Below, piece after piece: positions 7,899 to 15,211 of a stretch of 64,000 bases of DNA. The notes under the pieces are model-generated. The model worked only from the letters and a program-made list of their open reading frames with translations, searched no databases and was not told the origin of the DNA. Positions within the stretch are counted from its first letter, which is position 1. Every line of letters begins with the position of its first letter. The position numbers were made by a program, and so were the translations under genes. The stretch spans positions 1,922,001 through 1,986,000 of the forward strand of contig NZ_CP069354.1 of assembly GCF_016864375.1 (NCBI RefSeq), in the 5' to 3' direction. The DNA is from Microvirga sp. VF16. Its GTDB lineage: Bacteria; Pseudomonadota; Alphaproteobacteria; Rhizobiales; Beijerinckiaceae.

Positions 7899-8918
7899 CT
7901 ACACGATCTGAAAATCGGCAGAGGTCATTCTCAATCCTATCGTGAGCTTCGCAAAGGCGACTTGTTCGGTTGCACCAGTGCCGTCGGAATCGTAGTAGAG
8001 AACGCCGTCGTCGCGATCGTAGACGATGCGGTCCGTCACATCGTGGGCGGCATCACCAGTCCAGAAAGCCGCCGACTTCAAGCGGCCTGTCGAACCGACG
8101 CTTGTGAAGATTGTGTTCTCGAGCCACACCGTATCGCTCGCAACGGAAAAATCCCGGATCGTGTCGATATTCGTGGTTCCATTCGGCCTCGCGTAGAACA
8201 CGAAGGCGTCTTTCCCAGATCCTCCGCGCAGAATGTCGGCACCCCAACCGCCATAGAGCCGGTCATCATTGTCTCCGCCGGAGAGGCTGTCATTGCCTGA
8301 ACTTCCCCATAGGCGATCGTTGCCGTCCTCGCCGAAGATCGTGTCGTTTGCCTGTCCGGCCTTGATCTCGTCGTTGCCGACACCTCCCCGCATGCGATCG
8401 ATATTCGCGGTGCCAGAGAGCGTGTCATTCACGTTCATGTACTGAAGCTGACCATAAAGGGGCGCCTCCGATCTGCTGACGCCGACTGGAAGACTCGTCC
8501 TCCAATCAAGGCCAGCGGTATGAATCACCGAGGCAATGACTGAGTTGCTGTTCAGATCGCCTCCAGAAAACTCTCTAAAAATGTCGAAGCTGTAATGGAG
8601 ACCGGCCTTGTCGATGTTGGCTGCGTGTTGGACCATCACTTTCCAAACATCGGTGGCACTCCTTGAGCCGAGGTCGAGCAATGTGCGATGACGGTCTTCC
8701 GGCGTGTCAGAGCCTCTTCTGTCGGGCGAAGAAGCAAGATCAGCTCCTGCTAGCGTTCCAAGATCGTCGATGCCCTCGAGGGATCCCCTGATTACCTTCT
8801 CGGATAAGATACGACCCCTGGCATCGGTTTCCGTCTTGACGAGATAGAGATGAAAAAGGCCGCTGTCGATGTCTTCGAATTCGAGGGGTTTGGCTTCGAT
8901 GGCAATGACAGTCGGCAT
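7899..8918 (-). CDS. RTX-type calcium-binding protein
   Basis: 339 residues. The start at 8918 follows a near-ideal AAGGAG-TCATCT-ATG. Residues 1-160 are unassigned; they contain HYSFDIFREFSGG and NSNSVIASVIHTAGL. Residues about 164-238 carry glycine/aspartate nonapeptides of the RTX type (GGVGNDEIKAG, GEDGNDRLWG, GGDNDDRLYG, GGSGKDAF) that bind calcium. The last ~100 residues (DTIRDFSVASDTVWL to FQIV) are homologous to the C-terminus of the large RTX protein at 34671-37466 and presumably carry the type I secretion signal. No signal peptide and no local type I secretion genes. Confidence 0.85.
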   Translation of the reverse strand: MPTVIAIEAKPLEFEDIDSGLFHLYLVKTETDARGRILSEKVIRGSLEGIDDLGTLAGADLASSPDRRGSDTPEDRHRTLLDLGSRSATDVWKVMVQHAANIDKAGLHYSFDIFREFSGGDLNSNSVIASVIHTAGLDWRTSLPVGVSRSEAPLYGQLQYMNVNDTLSGTANIDRMRGGVGNDEIKAGQANDTIFGEDGNDRLWGSSGNDSLSGGDNDDRLYGGWGADILRGGSGKDAFVFYARPNGTTNIDTIRDFSVASDTVWLENTIFTSVGSTGRLKSAAFWTGDAAHDVTDRIVYDRDDGVLYYDSDGTGATEQVAFAKLTIGLRMTSADFQIV

Positions 8919-9011
8919 AGATGACTCCTTGAGCAGATCGAACTGCCCCGGTGGCTGCTTTTGTTCCTCCATCATCAACTTTGCTGGGGCTTCGCTGTTC
9001 CATGGGGCGCC

Positions 9012-9059
9012 TGCGCTCTTCAAAGAGTGGGTCCACTGCTCCACTCTTTGAAGAGCGCA
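9012..9059. repeat. Perfect 19-bp inverted repeat
   Basis: TGCGCTCTTCAAAGAGTGG at 9012-9030 and its exact reverse complement at 9041-9059, separated by 10 bases. It lies upstream of the RTX gene and just before a REP-like element. No T-run, so not a standard terminator. Confidence 0.85.
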
Positions 9060-9089
9060 TCGTTCGGTGCGGACCCAGAGGGCCGCGTC

Positions 9090-9126
9090 AGCGAAAACCG
9101 GGTCCACTTTTCCGCACGATGCGCTA
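9090..9126. repeat. REP-like element
   Basis: AGCGAAAACCGGGTCC followed by ACTTTTCCGCACGATGCGCTA. The right arm is the reverse complement of the TAGCG(T/C)ATCGTGCGGAA arm seen at 4608, 11263 and 43358. Confidence 0.55.
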
Positions 9127-9199
9127 GCATGGCGCGAACAATCGGATCTGTGTTTTGCCTGATGCGCTTACGATCACGATCGTCACGATCCGTAAGGAT

Positions 9200-9304
9200 A
9201 CGTGAATTGACCATTGTGCCTGGCGGCGGGAGACTGATGCGTGGCCGACAGCATTGGTTGCTCCCTCTGAGAAACTGAGGCCCCTTTCGGGGCCTCTTTT
9301 ATTG
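9200..9304 (+). ncRNA. Candidate small RNA ending in a terminator
   Basis: A strong terminator hairpin sits at the end of a stretch with no convincing gene. Just upstream is an unpaired-looking GGTTGCTCCCTCTGAG segment, a C/U-rich sequence able to pair with ribosome-binding sites, as in Hfq-dependent alphaproteobacterial sRNAs. The 5' end and promoter cannot be placed; the start given is nominal. A 49-codon frame from 9129 to 9278 also ends here but is Arg/Ser-rich and lacks a ribosome site. Confidence 0.3.
9277..9303 (+). terminator. Rho-independent terminator
   Basis: GAGGCCCC-TTTC-GGGGCCTC followed by TTTTATT. It does not follow any well-supported plus-strand gene, which suggests a non-coding transcript. 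Confidence 0.8.
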
Positions 9305-9325
9305 GGACGGATCTCGGCAAGGGAG

Positions 9326-9589
9326 TTAAGCTCTGAGGTTCTCCAGAAGCCGCTGATAGGGCTCCCGCCGCTCGCGATACTTTAGGAGCAACTGCTTCTC
9401 GATGTATTGCTTCTGCTCACTTTCGATGCCACTGCGGTCGAGATTGAGGATGTCTTCCCCATATTGGAAATCTATATTGGTGAGCGTCCGTGCTACCCAA
9501 AGTATCTTCAAGTCATTCTCGGTTATCATGCCTCGCTGTGGCTCGTCCGTGAGGAGCTGTTGCGTCAAAGGTTCTTTGGTGACTGGCAT
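9326..9589 (-). CDS. Hypothetical 87-residue protein
   Basis: Start at 9589 (MPVTKEPLTQQLL) is set by a strong GGAGGGG site 4 bases upstream; a longer in-frame version lacks one. The protein is charged and mostly helical: ENDLKILWVARTLTNIDFQ, then a C-terminal helix rich in Glu/Lys/Arg (SEQKQYIEKQLLLKYRERRE). No signal peptide, no cysteine, no family recognised. Confidence 0.6.
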   Translation of the reverse strand: MPVTKEPLTQQLLTDEPQRGMITENDLKILWVARTLTNIDFQYGEDILNLDRSGIESEQKQYIEKQLLLKYRERREPYQRLLENLRA

Positions 9590-9946
9590 GTTCCCCCTCC
9601 AGCCTTCTGAGTCCATGGGGGAATAATATCGTTCCGGCAGCTTCGCCGGCAATGAGTACAATCTAAGCTTGTGGATTAAGCACCTGGCCCGGAATTAGTA
9701 ATCCCAAGGAGGAAGCGAACTCTCAGGCCCATAGTCACTTCGAGGAGTCAATCGCTGCTATGAGGGGCCATGCCGCCTGGATCTGAAAATCCTTAACGCA
9801 AGCTTTATTCGCCGATGCCCTTAGGGAGTAGCACATACTCCTTAGTGATTAGAACGGTATGTATATCCCTTGATCAAGTCCATTCTTTGAGCGCTGATAG
9901 AGGGAGGAGGCTGATGTCGTAGAGTTTATTCAAAAAGGGGCAAGTA
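9590..9946. other. Gene-free stretch before the NarL-type regulator
   Basis: No supported gene. A short inverted repeat (CCGGCAGCTTCGCCGG, near 9635) is visible. It should contain the promoters of the divergent genes 9326-9589 and 9947-10732. Confidence 0.4.
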
Positions 9947-10732
9947 ATGTTCAAGGAACATTTTCAATCTGACGCAACGTCTGGAATGTCTGCAATCGAT
10001 CCTGTGGCTGCTTCTACTCAAATTGTAGTAACAAAGTTGCTTTGCGGGAACGCGCTGCTGCAGGCCGGTCTCGAGCAGCTCTTGTCGGCCACCTGCTTCA
10101 CTGTCCTCAACCCGACGTCGAGAGGGATCGCGGGGGCGGAAGAACGCGCTCAAACGGAACCGGCCCTCTGCATCGTCGATGGCACTGGCTCATCTGAGCA
10201 AGCACTCGATTTCATCCAAGACGCCAAGAGGCAGCATCCTGCTGCTCGGGTCGTGGCGATCGCCAATCAGCTCGATTGTCCGATGGTCCAATCGTCAGTC
10301 TCTGCGGGCGTCGACAGTTTCTGTCTTGCAACAAGTGTCCGTGAGGTTCTGATCAAGACTCTCGAACTCACGATGCTGGGTGAAAGGATCCTGCCCGGAT
10401 CACTCATTCGAAAGCTCCTCAACCAGGAATTCGCGCCTTCCAATTCTGCCGAGATCATCCCACTGGCAGAGCGCCGTGCGCCGGATCCGAAAGTTCAGAA
10501 GCTTTCACCCCGTGAGACCGTGATCCTACAGTCGCTGATGGGCGGCGATCCGAACAAGGTCATCGCGCGGAAGCTCGATATCACCGAGGCGACGATCAAG
10601 GTTCACGTCAAGGCGATCCTGCGCAAGATCGGCGTCGCTAACCGCACCCAGGCTGCCATGTGGGCAACGGGAAATCTCAGAGAGATCGGTCCATCTGCGG
10701 GAGAGATGCACGAGGCACGGCGACTGAGCTGA
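9947..10732 (+). CDS. NarL/LuxR-type response regulator
   Basis: 261 residues. An N-terminal receiver-like domain (about 26-145) has a single recognisable phospho-acceptor candidate, D78 in LCIVDGTG, but lacks the usual N-terminal acidic pair, so it may be atypical. The C-terminal GerE/LuxR helix-turn-helix spans 186-240 (LSPRETVILQSLMGGDPNK, then IARKLDITEATIKVHVKAI), the standard DNA-binding module. GGGG ribosome site 7 bases upstream. No cognate kinase nearby. Target genes unknown. Confidence 0.85.
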   Translation: MFKEHFQSDATSGMSAIDPVAASTQIVVTKLLCGNALLQAGLEQLLSATCFTVLNPTSRGIAGAEERAQTEPALCIVDGTGSSEQALDFIQDAKRQHPAARVVAIANQLDCPMVQSSVSAGVDSFCLATSVREVLIKTLELTMLGERILPGSLIRKLLNQEFAPSNSAEIIPLAERRAPDPKVQKLSPRETVILQSLMGGDPNKVIARKLDITEATIKVHVKAILRKIGVANRTQAAMWATGNLREIGPSAGEMHEARRLS

Positions 10733-10748
10733 AATATCACCGGGAACC

Positions 10749-10770
10749 GCCCTTTGGCGGCTTTCGTCAT
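10749..10770 (+). terminator. Weak terminator-like hairpin after the NarL-type gene
   Basis: ACCGCC-CTTT-GGCGGC with TTT directly after, shortly past the stop codon at 10732. Short stem, so moderate support. Confidence 0.4.
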
Positions 10771-10927
10771 GAGGTTTTCAAGAAGGTTCGTATGAACGGC
10801 AAAGGACTCCAATCCCCGGGTGATCTTATTGAAAAACATGGTTTTAAGAGCCTCTGACGGTCTCCTTTGTCGTTCGGGCAGTAGCGTCTGTTGGCCTTCT
10901 GGTGTGCTTGCCCACAATAGGGGATGA

Positions 10928-11065
10928 TCATCCTGGCAATGACGCAAGCAACGCGACAGTTGCCGCTATATTGATACTGACGAGGATAAAAAGCAGCGCA
11001 ACCGATACGGGAATGCGCCGCGATTCTGGTTTACCTTCCCTCTGGAGATAGTCCGCTTTCTTCAT
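10928..11065 (-). CDS. 45-residue single-span membrane peptide
   Basis: MKKADYLQREGKPESRRIPV, then a hydrophobic helix SVALLFILVSINIAATVALL ending ASLPG. An AAGGAAG ribosome site lies right before the ATG. Shares the Arg-Arg-x-Pro junction followed by a helix with a central Asn with the peptides at 4771-4920 and 11716-11883. Function unknown; predicted N-in orientation from the basic N-terminus. Confidence 0.65.
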   Translation of the reverse strand: MKKADYLQREGKPESRRIPVSVALLFILVSINIAATVALLASLPG

Positions 11066-11374
11066 GGCTTCTTCCTTTCGGCCTTATCAGAGAGGCTGCA
11101 AGGTGAAGCAATTTGGCCATTGATGCTGTGAGCTGCTTCACAGCCGCACTTACTTTCTGCGAGGCCTCGAGGGAGAGCGACAGGTTAGGCACCAGGACAT
11201 GCAGGATGCGATTGTGACTGGGGTACCCATATGCTGCCACGGGCTATCGTGAGGGTATTGCCTAGCGTATCGTGCGGAATAGTGGATCCACTTTTGGGTC
11301 CTATGCTCTAGGTCAACTTAAGACCTGCCGAGACAAGGTCGGCCTTTATTGGATGGCACGGAAGCCCTAAGGCC
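11066..11374. other. Gene-poor stretch with a REP-like element
   Basis: Contains the palindrome at 11263-11310. A 69-codon minus-strand frame (11031-11240) overlaps the start of the 45-residue peptide, begins at GTG and lacks a ribosome site; it is not accepted as a gene. Confidence 0.4.
11263..11310. repeat. Complete REP-like palindrome
   Basis: 48-bp imperfect palindrome centred on TGGATCCA: left arm TAGCGTATCGTGCGGAATAG, right arm CTTTTGGGTCCTATGCTCTA. It is the most complete copy in the window; partial copies occur at 1-26, 4608-4664, 9090-9126 and 43358-43400. Confidence 0.65.
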
Positions 11375-11674
11375 TCAAGGCCCGCTACCGCGACTGACAG
11401 GCACACAGCGAGAGCCAATCGGACACCGGGGAACATCCTTTGTTGGAGCCCAACCCGGTCCTGCCAGTTCACCCAGCCCGCAATAGGCAGAAGATGCGAC
11501 GTATCGTTCGTAGGTCGTGGGGCTAGTGCTGAGAACAACGGAGCCTTGCGCAGCAACAAGGCTTCGTGCCTGATCGCAGGCCATGGCAGTGGTCAGCTGG
11601 CGGTTTTGGGCGATCGCTCCAGAACTCATGCTGACGAGGACGATAGCAGCATAGACCGGCTTCATGTTTCTCAT
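11375..11674 (-). CDS. Small secreted cysteine-containing protein (paralogue of 2270-2560)
   Basis: 99 residues. Start at 11674 (MRNMKPVYAA) has GAGG 8 bases upstream and begins a signal peptide cleaved after GAIAQ. Four cysteines at 33, 65, 84 and 90 have exactly the spacing (32, 19, 6) of the protein at 2270-2560; shared motifs are CxQAR, TYxRYV and APTKDVPRCPIGSRC. Probably periplasmic and disulfide-bonded. It lies 41 bases downstream of a small membrane peptide gene in the same direction. Confidence 0.7.
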   Translation of the reverse strand: MRNMKPVYAAIVLVSMSSGAIAQNRQLTTAMACDQARSLVAAQGSVVLSTSPTTYERYVASSAYCGLGELAGPGWAPTKDVPRCPIGSRCVPVSRGSGP

Positions 11675-11715
11675 GGCGAACCTCACTGTAAGGGCACGCT
11701 CGACCGCGATCCCTG

Positions 11716-11883
11716 TCAGGATATCGACAAGGCCATCAACGACAGCACTGCCGCGAGAACATTCATCGCCACCGCGGTTCCGGCCAGACACAGCGAGAGA
11801 GGGACGCGACGCCGCTCCAGGTCTGAATTCTCGACGACATAGGGAAGGGCTTTGGTGGAAGCCCGAGTGCCTCTCATGGTCAC
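11716..11883 (-). CDS. 55-residue single-span membrane peptide
   Basis: GTG start at 11883 with GGAGGAG 8 bases upstream (an ATG six bases later is also possible). Polar N-terminus, then LERRRVPLSL and a hydrophobic helix CLAGTAVAMNVLAAVLSLMAL. The Arg-Arg-x-Pro and mid-helix Asn match the peptides at 4771-4920 and 10928-11065. Same direction as the secreted protein gene downstream. Confidence 0.6.
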   Translation of the reverse strand: MTMRGTRASTKALPYVVENSDLERRRVPLSLCLAGTAVAMNVLAAVLSLMALSIS

Positions 11884-12137
11884 TGTCTATCTCCTCCAAG
11901 ATAGGGATCAGGAATTAACGATCTGAAGAGGATGCTCTCATGTCGTCACGCCGTCAGTGCGTTCCCGCACGGAAGTTGGACCCAGGATCTCACGAGGACG
12001 GTAAGGTTGCCCTTTCCATCAGCCGCGATGACCCGACGGGCTATCCCGTCACCGGTCGTGGGCATGCCGAGGGCGATTGGCAGGCTCCATGTGCGACTGG
12101 AGCCTCTCTAAGCCGCTGTGATGTAAGGAATTTGTAG

Positions 12138-12223
12138 TGGTGCGGACGGCGGGGGTCGAACCCGCACGGGCAAAGCCCGAGGGATTTTAAGTCCCTTGCG
12201 TCTACCAGTTTCGCCACGTCCGC
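12138..12223 (-). tRNA. tRNA-Leu (anticodon UAA)
   Basis: Minus-strand cloverleaf with GCGGACG/CGTCCGC acceptor stem, extended variable arm (CTCGGGCTTTGCCCG) typical of tRNA-Leu, TTAA anticodon context giving UAA, GGTTCGACCC T-arm and an encoded CCA end. Confidence 0.95.
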
Positions 12224-12283
12224 GTTGGAATGAGGGTTATCGGGCTCAAGCCAAGAGCGCAAGAGCGCAAGCCGCTCTCGCCG

Positions 12284-13477
12284 TCATTCAGGCGTGCGGA
12301 AACCGTAGAGCCAATCGTAACGCCGGGTCATGCCCTCGGGTCCGAGATGGCGCATGACCTGATTGCGCCCGAAGCCCATGAGATTGCCGGCATGGTAGAG
12401 GCGCCCGTTCCTGCGGGCTTCGTTCTGCACACGGGTTGCGCGCGCAAGACGTTGTTTCTCATAAGAAGCGAGAATTTGAGGGATATCCTGCCCCCCTTGG
12501 CCTAGCAGGAAGGCGAGGGTGGCCGCTTCCTCGACGGCAAGAGCTGCACCCTGGGCCAGGAAAGGTAGAACGGGGTGGGCAGCATCGCCGAGAAGGGCGA
12601 TGCGACCGTCGGCGAGGCGCGCAGCCGGATGGTCGAACAGCGACCAGCGCAGCCATTCCTGCGGCTGTGATAGGAGAGTGCGCAGAGCAGGGGTGGCCGA
12701 GGCATAATGCTTGAGAAGCTCGTCCCGGTTGCCTGGAGCGGCCCAGCCTTCTACAGGCGTGGGGCTTTTCTCGATGGCCACCACATTGACGAGCCTGCCA
12801 CCGGCAATCGGATAGTGCACGACATGTCCCTGCGGGCCGAGCCACAGGCCGGTTTCGTCGCCAGCGAGTTCGGCCGGCGCTGCCTTCCGCTCGAAGGTTG
12901 CACGCCAAGCGATGTAGCCACGAAAGGCAGGGGGCTTTCCATCTCCGAGGGCCTGCCGGACCTTCGACCAGACCCCATCGGCGCCGACGATCATGTCAGC
13001 CTCGATACTTTCTCGCATACCGCCCGCAGAAATCCAGGTGAGTCTGGCCCGCTGAGGTCCGTCCTCCACCTCCTCGACGGTCCGGCCCATCACAAGGCGG
13101 ATCGCCGGTTCGGAACGGACGGCGTCGAGAAGAATCGTCTGGAGGTCGGCCCGGTGCACCACCCAGTAGGGCGCCTCGAAGCGCTCGTGCATGAAAGATC
13201 CGAGCGCGACCTGTCCGATGGTCTTGCCGGTGCGGATGGCGCGCACGACGACGCGCTGCGGTTCCGACGCGGCCCGGCGCAGGGCGGGGCCGAGGCCGAG
13301 CTTGATCAGGATCCGGCTGGCATTGGGCGAGAGCTGGAGGCCAGCCCCGACCTCGCTGAAGCCCGTCCGACGCTCGATGAGGGTAATTGCATGGCCCTGA
13401 CGAGCCAGCGCCAGGGCCGCCGTCAGGCCGCCGATGCCGGCGCCGATAACCGCAATCGAGAGGCCGGTTTTCTGCAC
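12284..13477 (-). CDS. FAD-dependent aromatic-ring monooxygenase (salicylate hydroxylase-like)
   Basis: Class A flavoprotein monooxygenase, 397 residues. FAD Rossmann motif GAGIGG at 12-17 and ERR after the second strand (35-37); GADGVWS at 165-171, the DG motif that contacts NADPH and FAD; GDAAHP at 297-302, which binds the FAD ribose. The order and length match the salicylate/3-hydroxybenzoate 6-hydroxylase group. Substrate is not clear from the sequence. The zinc-finger gene ends six bases upstream in the same direction, so they are probably co-transcribed. Confidence 0.85.
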   Translation of the reverse strand: MQKTGLSIAVIGAGIGGLTAALALARQGHAITLIERRTGFSEVGAGLQLSPNASRILIKLGLGPALRRAASEPQRVVVRAIRTGKTIGQVALGSFMHERFEAPYWVVHRADLQTILLDAVRSEPAIRLVMGRTVEEVEDGPQRARLTWISAGGMRESIEADMIVGADGVWSKVRQALGDGKPPAFRGYIAWRATFERKAAPAELAGDETGLWLGPQGHVVHYPIAGGRLVNVVAIEKSPTPVEGWAAPGNRDELLKHYASATPALRTLLSQPQEWLRWSLFDHPAARLADGRIALLGDAAHPVLPFLAQGAALAVEEAATLAFLLGQGGQDIPQILASYEKQRLARATRVQNEARRNGRLYHAGNLMGFGRNQVMRHLGPEGMTRRYDWLYGFRTPE

Positions 13478-13483
13478 GATGCG

Positions 13484-13747
13484 TTAGCGTGAGGCGGCAG
13501 TCGCCACGAAATCGGGCTCCCACACGCACTCGGCCGGGCGAGCCTCGTAGGCCTTCAGGGACGGATCGTACTTGAAGAGGGTCGAGCAATAGGAGCAGAC
13601 GGTCTCGGTGTCAGAGCCCATGTCGATGAAGATATGCGGATGATCGAAAGGCGGCGTCGCTCCGATGCACATGAACTCCTTGGAGCCCACGTGAATGACG
13701 GGAACGCCCGGATCGTTGTGGAAGTGCGGTGTGCCTTTGTCAGCCAT
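13484..13747 (-). CDS. Zinc-finger (zf-CHCC) protein
   Basis: 87 residues with the CHCC zinc ligand set: C27, H36, C51 and C54 (FMCIGA, DHPHIF, CSYC). This is the bacterial counterpart of the mitochondrial complex I subunit NDUFS6. The ATG at 13747 begins MADKGTPHFHNDPG; the ribosome site is weak. Upstream of the monooxygenase in one unit and divergent from the alpha/beta hydrolase at 13893, with 145 bases between for both promoters. Confidence 0.88.
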   Translation of the reverse strand: MADKGTPHFHNDPGVPVIHVGSKEFMCIGATPPFDHPHIFIDMGSDTETVCSYCSTLFKYDPSLKAYEARPAECVWEPDFVATAASR

Positions 13748-13892
13748 TGCCGTTGCTCTAACCGGTGAAATTTGCGCGCACCATAATGGCCGAACGGCCA
13801 TGCGCCTAGAGCAAAGTTCAACCGATTGCATCCGCCGCCGGAGGTGCTTAGGTTGCGGCAGTTTCCCGATCGTTCCAATTACCTTCGGTTCC

Positions 13893-14657
13893 ATGCGCTA
13901 TTTCAATTCTGACGGCGTGAGCATCGCCTATATCGATGTCCCGCCCCATGAGGGGCAGGGCGATCCGATCCTCCTCATCCATGGCTTCGCCTCGACCCAT
14001 GCGGTGAACTGGGTCAACACGCTGTGGGTCAAAACCCTCACGCGGGCTGGCTACCGGGTGATTGCCTTCGACAACCGCGGTCATGGAGAGAGCGAGAAGC
14101 TTTACGATCCCGTGGCTTACGATTCCTACCGCATGGCCGAGGACGGACGCAGGCTCCTCGATCATCTCGGCATTGAGCGCGCCGACGTTATGGGCTATTC
14201 CATGGGCGCGCGGATCACAGCCCATATGGCGATTGCCTCGCCGGATCGCATGCGTTCTATGCTTCTTGGCGGCCTCGGCATCCACCTCGTCGAAGGTGTC
14301 GGCCTGCCGCTCGGTATTGCCGATGCCATGGAGACGCGCTCCCTCGACGACCTGACCGATCCGATGCAGCGCATGTTCCGAGCCTTTGCGGAGCAGAACG
14401 GCAGTGATCTGAAAGCGTTGGCTGCCTGCATTCGCGGCTCGCGGCAGGTGCTGTCGAAGGCGGAGATTGCCTCCATCAAGCTCCCAACCCTGGTCTCCGT
14501 CGGCACGGCCGACGATGTGTCAGGCTCGGGGCCAGAGCTGGCCAAGCTCATACCCAATGCAACTGCGCTCGACATTCCCGGGCGCGATCACAACCTCGCC
14601 GTCGGCGACAAGGTTCACAAGCAGGGTGTTCTGGACTTCCTCGCTCACCGACCCTGA
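13893..14657 (+). CDS. Alpha/beta hydrolase
   Basis: 254 residues. HGFAS at 30-34 forms the oxyanion hole, GYSMG at 101-105 carries nucleophile S103, and GRDHNLAV near residue 235 carries the catalytic His; the acid is probably the Asp in VGTADDVSG. Start at 13893 (MRYFNSDGVSIAYID) chosen because it begins the first strand of the fold; the ribosome site is poor. Substrate unknown; related proteins include epoxide hydrolases and 3-oxoadipate enol-lactonases. Confidence 0.85.
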   Translation: MRYFNSDGVSIAYIDVPPHEGQGDPILLIHGFASTHAVNWVNTLWVKTLTRAGYRVIAFDNRGHGESEKLYDPVAYDSYRMAEDGRRLLDHLGIERADVMGYSMGARITAHMAIASPDRMRSMLLGGLGIHLVEGVGLPLGIADAMETRSLDDLTDPMQRMFRAFAEQNGSDLKALAACIRGSRQVLSKAEIASIKLPTLVSVGTADDVSGSGPELAKLIPNATALDIPGRDHNLAVGDKVHKQGVLDFLAHRP

Positions 14658-14713
14658 AGCTTGGCCGGTTGACTTGGCGCTTCTCATTCCAATCTCTCTG
14701 AGAGGAGCAGCGA

Positions 14714-15211
14714 ATGACTCGTCTCGACAGCGCCATCCGACGTCTGACTGCACAGCGCGATCTACTCGACTGGGCCGCGCGGAACCTAAGCCCAGCGGGA
14801 CTCGTGCTGGAGGTCGGCCTCGGCAACGGGCGCACCTACGATCATTTACGTGCTCATCTGCCCGGGCGTGAGATCTATGTCTTCGAGCGCTCGCCCGCCG
14901 CCCATCCCGATTGCTATCCGCCCGAAGGCTATCTGATCGTCGGCGATCTCTTCGACACCCTGCCGCCTTTCATCGAGAGACACGGCCGAGGCTCGGCGGC
15001 CTTGATTCATATCGATATCGGATCGGGTGACGAGGACGCGAATTTAAGCCTCGCGCGGCGCCTGTCGCCCTTGCTCGAAGCTCTGCTCCAGCCGGGCGGA
15101 ATCCTGCTGGGCGACCGCGCCTTCGACATGCCAACATGTCGGGACATTTCATCGGAGACGAGGGTGCTGGAAGGACGCTATTTCGTGTACTGCCGGGACA
15201 ACGGAGCTTAG
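14714..15211 (+). CDS. Class I SAM-dependent methyltransferase
   Basis: 165 residues. SAM-binding motif I VLEVGLGNGRTYDHL begins at 31, acidic end of strand 2 is FERSP (about 58), and later ALIHIDIGSGD. Compact Rossmann-fold methyltransferase without extra domains. A GAGAGGAG ribosome site precedes the ATG. Its last four bases overlap the convergent crotonase gene. Substrate unknown. Confidence 0.8.
   Translation: MTRLDSAIRRLTAQRDLLDWAARNLSPAGLVLEVGLGNGRTYDHLRAHLPGREIYVFERSPAAHPDCYPPEGYLIVGDLFDTLPPFIERHGRGSAALIHIDIGSGDEDANLSLARRLSPLLEALLQPGGILLGDRAFDMPTCRDISSETRVLEGRYFVYCRDNGA

Noticed and set aside
10792..10857. 21-codon frame (MNGKGLQSPGDL...) after the NarL-type gene
   Set aside because: Too short and without strong signals; a GGAAC-N17-CGTC near it overlaps the terminator-like hairpin and is probably chance.
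11031..11240. 69-codon minus-strand frame before the 45-residue peptide
   Set aside because: GTG start without a ribosome site and it overlaps the better-supported peptide gene.
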